DNA from: an uncultured Bacilli bacterium
Lineage (GTDB): Bacteria; Bacillota_I; Bacilli_A; RF39; UBA660
Assembly: GCA_934098565.1 (NCBI GenBank)
Contig: CAKOON010000004.1
Location: 1 to 64,000 of the forward strand
Reading direction: 5' to 3'
DNA length: 64,000 nucleotides
Below, piece after piece: positions 52,307 to 61,189 of the stretch. Position numbers and translations under genes: made by a program. The stretch's first letter is position 1. Each line of letters begins with the position of its first letter. Below the pieces are notes generated by a model, which did not search any database, was not told where the DNA came from, and worked only from the letters and a program-made list of their open reading frames with translations.

Positions 52307-53047
52307 CTATTTAGTCTTATTCTCCTTTTTCTTAAAAATATTCAGTGATTTTCTATTTCGAGAACTAACTTGTTTCTTATATTTTTCCAAATGTTCTTTA
52401 AGAGAAATATTTTGATTAAATGGTAAAAGGAAAGAATATTTCTCTTTTGCTTTCTCTTGAGATTCACGGATAGATATCTTTAATTCTTCTAACTTAACAG
52501 GAATATTGTTTTCTTTCGCATAAGCTTTAATCTTATGATATAACTTTGTTGAATAAGCGTAATCAATTACAATAACTCCGAAGAAAACGCCTAAGACAAA
52601 GGAAAAAGCTAGGTTATTAGAGAACCATTTTAAACCATTTAGAATAGGTTGAGCCAAAAGAAAATAATATAATGCTGCTATACCGGTCCAGATAGCTGAG
52701 AAAAGAGGACAGATTATACCTTTATAATTTCCCCATTCATTGGAATAATCCCATAACTTAGGACCTTTACCATCAACAAATGATAAGCCGCCGATGAATT
52801 CAATAAGTGTCATTGTGGCCCCCATTAAGAGAATAACGATGACGGGATTTACATTTAAATTATGAAACATTAAGTAAATAGCAGTCAAGGCCGTTAGCCC
52901 AAAACCATATATTGGTAAATAAGGACCAACTAGAAATCCGGGATTTACCCATTTACCGGAAACAGCACGGCGAAAAAACAATTCCATTATCCACCCACAA
53001 GTACACCCTATATAAAAGATAAACATAAATGTTAAAAATAAATTCAT
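52307..53047 (-). CDS. CmpB-family (PF06541) membrane protein
   Basis: The 246-residue protein has about five membrane helices followed by a charged cytoplasmic tail. The start FYIGCTCGWIMELFFRR and WVNPGFLVGPYLPIYGFG are the signature of the putative ABC-transporter type IV/CmpB family; LWDYSNEWGNYKGIICP is also typical. Function is unknown and no ATPase partner is nearby. It is convergent with the endolysin gene (3 nt between stops). Confidence 0.88.
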   Translation of the reverse strand: MNLFLTFMFIFYIGCTCGWIMELFFRRAVSGKWVNPGFLVGPYLPIYGFGLTALTAIYLMFHNLNVNPVIVILLMGATMTLIEFIGGLSFVDGKGPKLWDYSNEWGNYKGIICPLFSAIWTGIAALYYFLLAQPILNGLKWFSNNLAFSFVLGVFFGVIVIDYAYSTKLYHKIKAYAKENNIPVKLEELKISIRESQEKAKEKYSFLLPFNQNISLKEHLEKYKKQVSSRNRKSLNIFKKKENKTK

Positions 53048-53076
53048 ATAAAAAACACTCCTTTAGCTTTTTCTAT

Positions 53077-53097
53077 GAGTAGACACAAAATCTACTC
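53077..53097. terminator. hairpin upstream of the CmpB-family gene
   Basis: The perfect stem GAGTAGA/TCTACTC is followed by TTTTTC on the plus strand. It would end any plus-strand read-through or lie in the leader of the minus-strand gene. Direction uncertain. Confidence 0.4.
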
Positions 53098-53273
53098 GTT
53101 TTTCTTACCTTGATTTTAGCATAGAAATAATAAAAAAGATAGCTTATTTAAAATTATTAGGAATTTATCTTTTAAGTTGAAAAATAGGTAAAATTTCAAG
53201 AAAAAATATAAAGTCTTTTGGAAGAATGAGCTGAAATTTATTTTGTGCATATAATTTACTAGGTGATTTTTTT

Positions 53274-53696
53274 ATGTTAATTAATTATACAGCCAAAGAA
53301 TTAGATTTGTTAGCTAGAATTATGCGAGCTGAGGCCTTGGCGGAGGGAAATCTTGGGATGTTAATGGTCGGTAATGTTGTAGTTAATCGTACAATAGGTA
53401 ATTGCCTAACTTTTAAAAACATTCGAACTATAACGGACGCTATTTATCAGGAAAATCAGTTTAGTGGGACGAAATCTAGTTTATTTCAGGGAAGCGCAAC
53501 TACTAAAGAGAAAGATTTAGCAAAAAGAGTCTTACGTGGAGAATATTTCTATCCAGCTACGCACGCTTTGTGGTTTTATGCTCCTAAAACAGGCGACTCT
53601 TGTAAAAATTCTTGGTACAATCAAAATTTAGCGGGAAGATATAAAAATCATTGTTTTTATAATCCAGCCGCCGGAGTATGTAGTGAATTATACTAA
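53274..53696 (+). CDS. SleB/CwlJ-type cell wall hydrolase
   Basis: The 140-residue single hydrolase_2 domain (SleB/CwlJ fold, PF07486) has landmarks LLARIMRAEALAEGNLGMLM with the catalytic Glu of RAEA, VGNVVVNR, QENQFSG and ATHALWFYAP. In spore formers these lytic enzymes break cortex peptidoglycan. Here there is no signal peptide, so the protein may leave with lysis or another route. AGGTGA precedes the ATG; TATAAT lies at 53250-53255. Confidence 0.9.
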   Translation: MLINYTAKELDLLARIMRAEALAEGNLGMLMVGNVVVNRTIGNCLTFKNIRTITDAIYQENQFSGTKSSLFQGSATTKEKDLAKRVLRGEYFYPATHALWFYAPKTGDSCKNSWYNQNLAGRYKNHCFYNPAAGVCSELY

Positions 53697-53817
53697 AAAA
53701 GGATAAATAATATATAGTTATAAGGTAAATGTAGGCATTAAACCAGTGTCTGTATTTTTTTAATGCGAAAATCATAAAGAAAGTGTAATTATTGATATGA
53801 TTAGAAATTTATTTCAA

Positions 53818-53851
53818 AGAAAAAACATTCAAATATGATGTCTAAATGTTT
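53818..53851 (-). terminator. terminator of the amidase remnant
   Basis: The stem AAACATT (53823-53829)/AATGTTT (53845-53851) is followed by TTTTTTC on the minus strand just after the stop. Confidence 0.6.
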
Positions 53852-53856
53852 AACTT

Positions 53857-54801
53857 TTAGTTTGGAATGATTAGCTCTTGACCTATTTTTAAATTAGAGG
53901 TTTTTAGGTTATTACGACTAATAAGTTCACTTACAGTGGTGTTATATTTACGAGCTATAGAATATAGGGTATCACCAGATTTGACAATATATGGGGGCTC
54001 AGTTTGGTTTTGCGTAGAAATGGGAATTTTTAAAGTTTGACCGATAGAAAGATTATTTGAACTTAAGTTATTTAAAGTCGCAATGGCATCAACGCTGGTA
54101 TTATATTTATTTGCAAGGCCATACAAGGTGTCTCCTGACTTAACCGTATAGGTTGTACTGTTAGTATTTTCTTTAGGATTTTTCTTAATCAAAAGAGATT
54201 GGCCGATAGAAAGATTATTACTAGTAAGATTATTTAAATCTTTTAGTTCTTGAACGGTAAGATTGTTTTTTAAGGCAATCGAGTACAATGTGTCGCCTTT
54301 CTTGACTGTATAATATTCATTTGTTGGATTTAGGGAAGTTGCGCTTATCTTTAGTTTTTGACCTATTTGAAGTAGATTAGAGGAAAGATTGTTTAAGTTC
54401 TTAAGATTAGTTGCGGTCGTATTAAATTTGTTGGCAATGCTCCATAAAGAATCTCCTTTTTGGACCGTATAATATTCATCAGTTGGGGAAGTATAAGGTA
54501 TGCCAATATAACTGGCAACGGCTTTGACAACGGCTTCAGCTAAATCTTCGTAGTTATTTTTTAGCTGAGAAACGTCATCACCAGTTGAATCTAAAAAACC
54601 ATATTCAACTAGTAAAGCCTCGGTATTGGGAGTTTCTCTAATGATATAGTAGTAGTCTTTAGAGGAATTACTAGGTAGTCTTCTTTGGTAGTACTTACGA
54701 ACGTTTTGACCAGTATTTTCGATTTCTTGAGCTATTTTTTTGGCTAGGGTATCATTGTTTCTTAGAGCATAAATAATTTCAAAGCCATCACCACCACAAA
54801 A
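53857..54801 (-). pseudogene. N-acetylmuramoyl-L-alanine amidase with LysM repeats, 5' part missing
   Basis: Reading upstream of the apparent start at 54288, the same frame stays open to an in-frame TAA at 54802-54804. It encodes the second half of an Amidase_3 domain (GGDGFEIIYALRNNDTLAKK; the catalytic Glu in EALLVEYGFL), then four LysM modules (each with a GDTLY- or GDSLW-type core). The first half of the catalytic domain, with the DPGHGG zinc motif, is absent. No start codon with a ribosome site is present at the break. The gene was probably split by the element that begins here. The missing half should lie beyond the right end of the window. Confidence 0.85.
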
Positions 54802-54887
54802 TTAGCCCTCACAAAGATTACTGCAAATCATTTACTTTTGCACCACTGTTTTAAGATTTATGGAACAAGAGCAAATTTATTATTTAA

Positions 54888-55685
54888 CTATTTTATTTCC
54901 ACTTTATTAAATTTTGTTAATTTACTTTTAACATTATTATTTTCTATTTTTTCTTGACTACCTTTATAAATTATAAGCTCATTATTATTAATACTACAAT
55001 CTAATGTTATGTAATAATCATTTGTAGAATATACAATAACTCTATTATCATCAATTATCATATATTGTTTTTGATAATTTAAATTTATATAAGTTCTAAT
55101 AGAATGCATAATTATTAAAAAAATAATTATAAATGGTAATAATTTAATATAGTTAATTAAGTCTCCCTTTAATTTTTCTTGTGTACTTTCTTTTTCTTTC
55201 TTAAAAAATATTAATGACATTATAAATTCCAAGATTATTAGAATTGTTACTAAGATAATAATTGATATTATATTTAATTGCCCTGGAGTATTAATGACTA
55301 TATAAAAATTAGATATAAGAATCAACAAAATATCTATTAAATTTTCCCATTTAGGAAGCTCTTTTTTCTTAATATTTTCTTTAAGTTGATTAAAGCAATA
55401 AAAAATAGCAAATAATGCAAATATAAAAATTATTGCTAAACACAACTCATAAATGAAATTTTTATCAGAATAATTATATAAATTATGATCTATTCCAAAA
55501 TATGAAAAATATGTTTGGCTAGTTATGAATTCAATAAATTTTAATACATTCGAAACAATTACACCAAAGAAAGTTAAACCAGCTATTATCCAAGCATGGT
55601 TATCTCTAATAACTTTCGTAACAGGTATTTTTTCTTTTTCTTGGTCAATTTTTTGCTTTTCTGATTTTTTTAATGCTTTTTTCAC
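54888..55685 (-). CDS. multi-pass membrane protein, unknown
   Basis: The 265-residue protein has a highly charged N-terminus, about five membrane helices (about 32-52, 82-104, 115-135, 140-160, 174-196) and a soluble C-terminal part of about 65 residues made of short strands (YMIIDDNRVIVYSTNDYYIT). No family is recognised. GTG start with AAGGTGATA. It lies between the element edge and the recombinase and is the element's last gene on this side; a cargo role is likely. Confidence 0.65.
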   Translation of the reverse strand: MKKALKKSEKQKIDQEKEKIPVTKVIRDNHAWIIAGLTFFGVIVSNVLKFIEFITSQTYFSYFGIDHNLYNYSDKNFIYELCLAIIFIFALFAIFYCFNQLKENIKKKELPKWENLIDILLILISNFYIVINTPGQLNIISIIILVTILIILEFIMSLIFFKKEKESTQEKLKGDLINYIKLLPFIIIFLIIMHSIRTYINLNYQKQYMIIDDNRVIVYSTNDYYITLDCSINNNELIIYKGSQEKIENNNVKSKLTKFNKVEIK

Positions 55686-55727
55686 ACTATCACCTTCTTG
55701 GCTTACTATTATATTATTTTATAGCCA

Positions 55728-55764
55728 AAAAATAAAGACCCCACTAGATGAATAGTGAGGTCTT
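55728..55764 (-). terminator. rho-independent terminator of the recombinase gene
   Basis: A 12-bp stem AAGACCTCACTA/TAGTGGGGTCTT with one wobble and a 6-nt loop is followed by a T-rich stretch on the minus strand. Confidence 0.8.
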
Positions 55765-55766
55765 AC

Positions 55767-57431
55767 TTATTTACTATATTGATTCTTACCTTTTCTACCA
55801 TAAGGATTTCGAGCCAAATTTAAATTTTTATATGTAAAAGTATTATCAGGTATTACTCCATACTTATATTGTATTGTTATTACTCTATCCTTGTCAATCA
55901 CTATTCTATCCATCAACGAATGAACTAATTCTTTTTTTGGCTTATTTAAATCTAATAGTTTTTTTATTTTTTTTGTATAATCAGGGAATTCATTTAATTT
56001 ACATTTTACTTCATATTTTCTCATTTGATTATTATCTATACTTAAATTTATTTCTTTTAATTTTTCTTCATATGGTTTAGCTAACTCTTTATAAGTATCA
56101 ATAGTAATAACTTCATTATATTTGTCTTCATATAAAGATGTTAATCTCTTTGTAATGCTTTCTTTTTCACTTAACAACTTATTTATGTTATTATCTAAAG
56201 TTCTTGTTTGTTTTTCAACTTCTCGCTGTACCGTTTTATTAAGTTCTTTTAAATCTAAATTATTTAATTGTACTGATATATCTTTAATAAATTTATCCAT
56301 TATCTGATCTTCTAGATAATTATATGGAAAAAAATGAGATTGGCATTGTTCTCTAATTGGATCTCTTGCATACCTATTACAATTAACAGTCCAATAATTA
56401 TGATTTTTTCTATATAGAACACTAAGTCTATTACCACATTCTTTGCAAAATAATTTTCCTTCAAGAAGTCTTCTCTCTCTTCTACTTTTTGGTTGTACAT
56501 CTTTTGTATTTTGTTTTATTAGTTTAGAAATGTATTCAAATGTATCTTTACTAACTAATGGTTCATGTGTATTCTCTACTACCATCCACAAACTTTTATC
56601 TAACGTTATTTTCTTCTTTGATTTATAATTAACCTTTGTTTGTGTATGTTGTATCATATCACCTGTATATATTCTATTTGATAAAATTTTCTTTATAGAA
56701 GAAATATTCCAAGTGTTTCTATTTATCAGTCTAGTTGAATATTTTGTTCCTTTGTAACTACTAGGAGTAGGATATCCTTTTTCATTTAACATAGTTGCTA
56801 TTCTAGATGGTCCTATTCCATTTTTTCTCCATTCAAATATCTGTTTTACTATTGGAGCAGCTACAGGATCAGGAATTAAATGACCTTTATCTTCAGGATC
56901 TCGCATATAACCAAAGCATGGTAGGCTTCCAACAAATTTACCATTTTTTCTTTTTTCATTTAAAACATTTCTAATCTTAATTGAATTTTGTTTACTATAA
57001 TAATCATTACAAGCCATTATAAATGTTGAAGAATCATTACTTGCTTGATTTTTAAAACTATCATAAGCTTCAAGTATTGAAATAAATCTAATATTATTTT
57101 CGGGAAAGAATGATTCCATATAATATCCTGTCATAACATGATCTCTTCCCAATCTTGATAGATCCTTCACTACTACACAATTTATCTTTTTGTTCTTTAT
57201 GTCATTAAGCAATTTTTTAAATCCAGGTCTTTCAAAATCAGTTCCAGAAAATCCATCATCAACATATTCTCCAACAAGATTAAAATTATTACTATTTACA
57301 TAACTTCTTAATAATTCTTTTTGATTAATTACACTTTCACTATCAGATTCATATTTTTTGTCTTTATCTTCTTGAGATAATCTTATATAGATTCCAGTAT
57401 TGAAATCTTTACCAATTAAGTTATTATTCAT
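55767..57431 (-). CDS. large serine recombinase
   Basis: This site-specific recombinase of 554 residues is of the TnpX/TndX class. The N-terminal resolvase domain (about 10-160) has the nucleophile S19 in YIRLSQED, then VVKDLSRLGRD and the arginine-rich active site. The recombinase domain is at about 175-290, and a zinc ribbon (FCKECGNRL, then two more cysteines) sits at about 325-365. A coiled coil (about 400-470) follows. It should excise and integrate the surrounding element at the amidase gene. GGAGGC precedes the ATG. Confidence 0.95.
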   Translation of the reverse strand: MNNNLIGKDFNTGIYIRLSQEDKDKKYESDSESVINQKELLRSYVNSNNFNLVGEYVDDGFSGTDFERPGFKKLLNDIKNKKINCVVVKDLSRLGRDHVMTGYYMESFFPENNIRFISILEAYDSFKNQASNDSSTFIMACNDYYSKQNSIKIRNVLNEKRKNGKFVGSLPCFGYMRDPEDKGHLIPDPVAAPIVKQIFEWRKNGIGPSRIATMLNEKGYPTPSSYKGTKYSTRLINRNTWNISSIKKILSNRIYTGDMIQHTQTKVNYKSKKKITLDKSLWMVVENTHEPLVSKDTFEYISKLIKQNTKDVQPKSRRERRLLEGKLFCKECGNRLSVLYRKNHNYWTVNCNRYARDPIREQCQSHFFPYNYLEDQIMDKFIKDISVQLNNLDLKELNKTVQREVEKQTRTLDNNINKLLSEKESITKRLTSLYEDKYNEVITIDTYKELAKPYEEKLKEINLSIDNNQMRKYEVKCKLNEFPDYTKKIKKLLDLNKPKKELVHSLMDRIVIDKDRVITIQYKYGVIPDNTFTYKNLNLARNPYGRKGKNQYSK

Positions 57432-57490
57432 TTTGCCTCCTTTTACTTAATTGGGTATTAAGACAAATGAATGATAACATCATAATAAAA

Positions 57491-57604
57491 TTATTGCAAA
57501 TCATTAGTTAAATGATTCTCCTTTTGCTCTTTAATTATCTCTTCAATAAGATATTGTAAAATAAGATTTTTAAATGAAATGTTATTCAAATAGGCTCCTT
57601 CCAT
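57491..57604 (-). CDS. 37-residue protein upstream of the recombinase
   Basis: This small frame begins MEGAYLNNISFKNLILQYLI and is helical and amphipathic. AGGTGG precedes its ATG at the right distance. It ends 60 nt before the recombinase start and is probably cotranscribed. The function is unknown. Its last codons contain TGCAAATCATT, which recurs near the left element edge at 54825. Confidence 0.5.
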   Translation of the reverse strand: MEGAYLNNISFKNLILQYLIEEIIKEQKENHLTNDLQ

Positions 57605-57740
57605 AATTAAACCACCTATTTAAATTTATGTTTTTATTTATTATATTATAATTGAACTAAATATCCTTTGAGTGTAATCTAACCATTTAGAAAAAAAATT
57701 TCTAGCAAGTCAGATGTAAATTTTTCTTTGAAATATATGT

Positions 57741-57830
57741 TTATATTCCATATAAAATTTTATTGTTATTACATACATTTCTATCTAAAATTATAAACAT
57801 TGGTATTTTTACATATTTATCATAATCCAT
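57741..57830 (-). pseudogene. remnant of a replication-initiator-type gene
   Basis: A 29-codon frame starts MDYDKYVKIPMFIILDRNVC and stops soon after. It resembles the first strand-helix of replication-initiator/helix-turn-helix proteins found on conjugative elements. AAAGGAGAG precedes the ATG, within the upstream RHH gene end. Probably a truncated remnant. Confidence 0.4.
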
Positions 57831-57833
57831 TTA

Positions 57834-57986
57834 TTACTCTCCTTTCGTATTTATTTTTAATGTTTCTAAATATTCAATTTCTAATAACTCTGTCATCACT
57901 TTAGAAATAGATGCTCTATAAAATTTAGACATTAATTTAATTCTATTAAATAAGTCTATTGATAAATATAATTTAAATATTCTCAA
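57834..57986 (-). CDS. 50-residue ribbon-helix-helix-like protein
   Basis: A TTG-started frame, with GGGAGGA just before it, encodes (M)RIFKLYLSIDLFNRIKLMS and continues with SISKVMTELLEIEY. This is the strand-helix-helix pattern of small RHH regulators common on integrative elements. It ends 4 nt before the replication-protein remnant. Likely a DNA-binding regulator of the element. Confidence 0.6.
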   Translation of the reverse strand: MRIFKLYLSIDLFNRIKLMSKFYRASISKVMTELLEIEYLETLKINTKGE

Positions 57987-58052
57987 ACTATCCCTCCTTC
58001 CTAAATAGAATAATTGTCCTATTATTTTTACTGTTTTTAATTAGAGCAGGAT

Positions 58053-58152
58053 AAGAAGATAGCACCACAAATAAAAAAACTCCTTATAATATAAGGAATT
58101 GTTATGGTGCTATTCTTATTTCGTACTTACGAAATTCATCCTACTTTGTAGG
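58053..58152. repeat. cluster of palindromes in the element
   Basis: Three structures lie in tandem. The arms TAGCACCA (58060-58067) and TGGTGCTA (58105-58112) enclose the palindrome TCCTTATA/ATATAAGGA. ATTTCGTA-CT-TACGAAAT (58118-58135) follows, then CCTAC-TTT-GTAGG (58140-58152). They could be a structured RNA, an origin of transfer or a regulatory attenuator. Confidence 0.6.
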
Positions 58153-58214
58153 TTCATATAAAGGATGGTTACTAAATATCTCCTTTATTTCTCTCAACCT
58201 TAAATCTTATTAGT

Positions 58215-58262
58215 TCATCCTATTATTATAAAAATATAAAAATTAATATGATGATTGCTCAT
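58215..58262 (-). CDS. 15-codon hydrophobic leader peptide or small toxin
   Basis: AAGGAGG lies 8 nt before an ATG that encodes MSNHHINFYIFIIIG and a TGA stop. The ribosome site is one of the strongest in the accessory region, yet the peptide is tiny and hydrophobic. It lies between the terminator of the helicase operon and the palindrome cluster. A leader peptide controlling the downstream structure or a type I toxin are both possible. Confidence 0.4.
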   Translation of the reverse strand: MSNHHINFYIFIIIG

Positions 58263-58283
58263 AATGAACACCTCCTTAAAATG

Positions 58284-58308
58284 AAAAAAAGAAGACCTAA
58301 GTCCTCTT
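58284..58308 (-). terminator. rho-independent terminator of the helicase operon
   Basis: The minus strand stem AAGAGGAC/GTCTTCTT (one wobble) with a 4-nt loop is followed by seven T. Confidence 0.75.
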
Positions 58309-58399
58309 TGCATAATTATTTCATTTTACTATATTCTATCAATGACTTTTATAAGTCAATTAATATCCGATGCTTTTCAATGCTTTTTTGTGCCAAAAA

Positions 58400-60271
58400 C
58401 TATTTTCTTAAATTATCTATAAAATAGTTTTGAAGATTTTTATCGGTACAATAAATATAACATCCTTTCATTCCTCTAGTCATTAAAGTTTTATATGTAT
58501 TTTTGATAATTGCATCAGTTAATCTTTTAGCTTCTTCAATACCTTCTTCTTTAGCTATTTTTTTAATTCCTTTAATTGACTGATCTGTTTTAGCTCTTTT
58601 TGTATAATCAGTAATAATATGACCATCTTCATATCTTATATCATCACCTATTATTACTCCAACATAATCAAATTCTAATCCTTGACATGTATGAATACAT
58701 CCAACTTCATTAACAGATTCTTTATCTATAGCCCAAGTACTTGAATTACCTAAATTCCAACTCATACCAAAATTATATTCTGGAATAGTTATATCATAAA
58801 TATCTGTTTTGTTTTTTCCTTCACTAATCCAATTCCAACAATATCCAGCAACTAATCTAGACTTATTATTAATTCTATTTTTTTCTTCAATTGCTTGTCT
58901 TAATTCATTTGGATTATTAAAAACCTTAAAATCATATTTGTTATCTAAATCAAAATTAGCTGTTTCTCTTATCTCTAAAACATTATCAAGCCAAGCAAGA
59001 TATCCGTCTGATCCATCACATCTAAATTGACTCTTTAATTTCATTTTATGAACACCTGAATTATAATATCTTGCATATTTTTTTATTTCATCAATTGAAC
59101 CATTATCTTTTAATGTTACTCGTTGATTTTCATCTATAAAAAATATAGAAAACATACTAGAATTAATAATTTCTTTAATTTGATTTTCACCTAAATTTGA
59201 AAACAAGCCAGACTTTTTATTTAATCTATGAGCTTCATCTACTATTAAAACATCAAATGAATTAGGTTCACAATCATAAAAGCTTCCTGACCCTTTAAAC
59301 AAGTTATTTAGACCACTCATCTTATCTATCTTTAATTTGGCTTTAAAAACTTCTCTAGGAGCACTATTTTTAGTAACATAGAAACTGTTAAAACTTCTGT
59401 TTAGAAATTGTTTTAATAAATTAATTGCTAAAACTGATTTTCCTGTTCCAGGACCTCCTTCTACAATTAATACACTTTTTTCGTTATGCAAATGAGCATT
59501 AACACCTATTCTTAGTGCTTCTTCAAATATAATTTTTTGATCATCTATCAAAACAAATTCTTTATTACCTTTTAATACTGATGAAAAAGAGTCTTGTAGC
59601 ATTTTTGATGGTTTTATTTTACCATTTTCAATGATATATAAACCTTCTTTATCATCGCCTTCTGTTACAAATTTTTTGATAAAATTTCTTAACTTTTCAA
59701 AATCCTTAGCTCCAAACATTGGTGCAGCATTTATATAATCTTTATACTGTTCACTATTAATAGAATCACTATCAGTAAGATTATAATTATGTAAAAATGC
59801 ACATGGATGTAATCCAACATTTCTATCATATACCTCTTGATTATAGCTATCGATTAAACTAGCATAACTCCATGCCTGATATGATGGATGTGTAACCTCT
59901 CTTAATGCTTTACCTGTTACAGTAGAAACTACACCATCTTTTCCTGGTACCGCATCAGCATGTGTCCATTGTTTTAATTCAATTATAATAATAGAATTTT
60001 TTTTATTCTTATCATAACCTGATAAAAGAAAGTCAATTCTATTAGATGTATGTGGAATATTAAACTCAATAGCAACACCAGCATTATCTGGTATATCTTT
60101 ATCTGCTAATACGCCTCTCATCCTAAGCATTGATTCTCTCCATGAATTAATTTCCGATTCACCAGTACTCCTGTGAAAAACTTCTTTAAATCTATTTAAA
60201 ATTTTATCTGTAATCAAATTTAAGTCAACATCGTTGATAAAACCTGATTTTATTCCTTCATATACTAGCAT
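58400..60271 (-). CDS. PD-(D/E)XK nuclease fused to DUF2075 SF1 helicase
   Basis: The 623-residue protein has an N-terminal restriction-endonuclease-fold part with the catalytic pattern RID (D80) then IIIIELK (E98, K100) and YQAW. A DUF2075/superfamily 1 motor follows: Walker A GGPGTGKS (272-279), Walker B LIVDEAH (342-348), FIDENQR, QFRCDG, and the late motifs VGCIHTCQGLEFDYVG and LMTRGMKGCYIY. Such fusions sit in anti-phage islands and probably cut or process foreign nucleic acid. It is the third gene of an operon, 12 nt after its neighbour. Confidence 0.88.
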   Translation of the reverse strand: MLVYEGIKSGFINDVDLNLITDKILNRFKEVFHRSTGESEINSWRESMLRMRGVLADKDIPDNAGVAIEFNIPHTSNRIDFLLSGYDKNKKNSIIIIELKQWTHADAVPGKDGVVSTVTGKALREVTHPSYQAWSYASLIDSYNQEVYDRNVGLHPCAFLHNYNLTDSDSINSEQYKDYINAAPMFGAKDFEKLRNFIKKFVTEGDDKEGLYIIENGKIKPSKMLQDSFSSVLKGNKEFVLIDDQKIIFEEALRIGVNAHLHNEKSVLIVEGGPGTGKSVLAINLLKQFLNRSFNSFYVTKNSAPREVFKAKLKIDKMSGLNNLFKGSGSFYDCEPNSFDVLIVDEAHRLNKKSGLFSNLGENQIKEIINSSMFSIFFIDENQRVTLKDNGSIDEIKKYARYYNSGVHKMKLKSQFRCDGSDGYLAWLDNVLEIRETANFDLDNKYDFKVFNNPNELRQAIEEKNRINNKSRLVAGYCWNWISEGKNKTDIYDITIPEYNFGMSWNLGNSSTWAIDKESVNEVGCIHTCQGLEFDYVGVIIGDDIRYEDGHIITDYTKRAKTDQSIKGIKKIAKEEGIEEAKRLTDAIIKNTYKTLMTRGMKGCYIYCTDKNLQNYFIDNLRK

Positions 60272-60283
60272 AATACCACACTC

Positions 60284-61180
60284 CTAAACATACATTATAA
60301 TTGAGTAATCTCCACAATTATGCTTCGTTTCAAAAACATCAACATCACAATATTCAAATTTTGGCATTCTTAAATGATCATATTTCTCACAAATTATATA
60401 TGGGCAATATTCTACACCACATCTTAATTGATCAATATATAATATATAATTATTTGAAGAATTATAAACATAATATGTATAACCGCCATCAAATACATCA
60501 TCATATATTTTCAATGATTTTCCAGTCTCAATAACCTTTGACTTCGATATTGAGGTAAATAACTTTTCTGGATAAAAAAATTTATTTCCTACACTAGAAC
60601 ATTGAATTAAAATCTCTCCAACAGTATCATCAATATTTAATTTCAGTACTTCTAAAAAAGATAATAAATCAATTGATTCAACGTCTAATGGCATTTCTTT
60701 TTTTCTTTCACAATCATATATAGTTTTTTTATTCATATCTGCTCCAAATCTGATATATTGAAATTTTTCAAAACAATCTTTTGATCCAATCCAAGCTGAT
60801 TCAGTTTCTTCTTTCTTATAATTTTTTATTTGAACAATTTTCATTTCATTTTCTACTGTACAGACAATAAAATCAGTTCTATTATTTGTTTTAACATTTA
60901 TTTCAAGAGCCTTATTACAGATATCCTCATATGATATATTTTTACCATTATCTATATATTTTAGTAAATCATTATAATCTTCTAGTACTCCAGCAGGACA
61001 CACACATATATTTTGATTTATAATCACATTTTTTATTATTCCCAAAGATTTTATTTTTCTATAAGCTTCAACACCAATATTTTTTAATAGAAATGATTCA
61101 TCTTTCGAATCAACTGTAACTTTGTTATCAGCTAATACGTTAATTTTATTTAAATACTTTCTGGCAAATATAAAACTCAT
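60284..61180 (-). CDS. Ntn-hydrolase-like (proteasome-fold) protein, putative
   Basis: The 298-residue protein's first 150 residues follow the layout of proteasome-beta/HslV-like proteins. These are a first strand ending in NVLADNKVT (compare xLAADxRxT), AYRKIKSLGIIKNVIINQNI, an AG turn in VCPAG, and AWIGSKDCFEKFQ. There is no processed N-terminal Thr or Ser, so peptidase activity is doubtful. The C-terminal half is unrecognised and cysteine-rich. It lies 9 nt after the MazG-like gene and 12 nt before the nuclease-helicase; the three probably work together. Confidence 0.55.
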   Translation of the reverse strand: MSFIFARKYLNKINVLADNKVTVDSKDESFLLKNIGVEAYRKIKSLGIIKNVIINQNICVCPAGVLEDYNDLLKYIDNGKNISYEDICNKALEINVKTNNRTDFIVCTVENEMKIVQIKNYKKEETESAWIGSKDCFEKFQYIRFGADMNKKTIYDCERKKEMPLDVESIDLLSFLEVLKLNIDDTVGEILIQCSSVGNKFFYPEKLFTSISKSKVIETGKSLKIYDDVFDGGYTYYVYNSSNNYILYIDQLRCGVEYCPYIICEKYDHLRMPKFEYCDVDVFETKHNCGDYSIIMYV

Positions 61181-61189
61181 AGAACTCTC

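Noticed and set aside
54888..55685. Second half of the split amidase gene on the far side of the recombinase
   Set aside because: The protein is a multi-pass membrane protein without DPGHGG. None of the frames between 54.8 and 64 kb contains the missing amidase start.
60284..61180. Active proteasome-like peptidase
   Set aside because: No Thr, Ser or Cys is positioned to become an N-terminal nucleophile after Met removal or a short propeptide, so only fold similarity is claimed.
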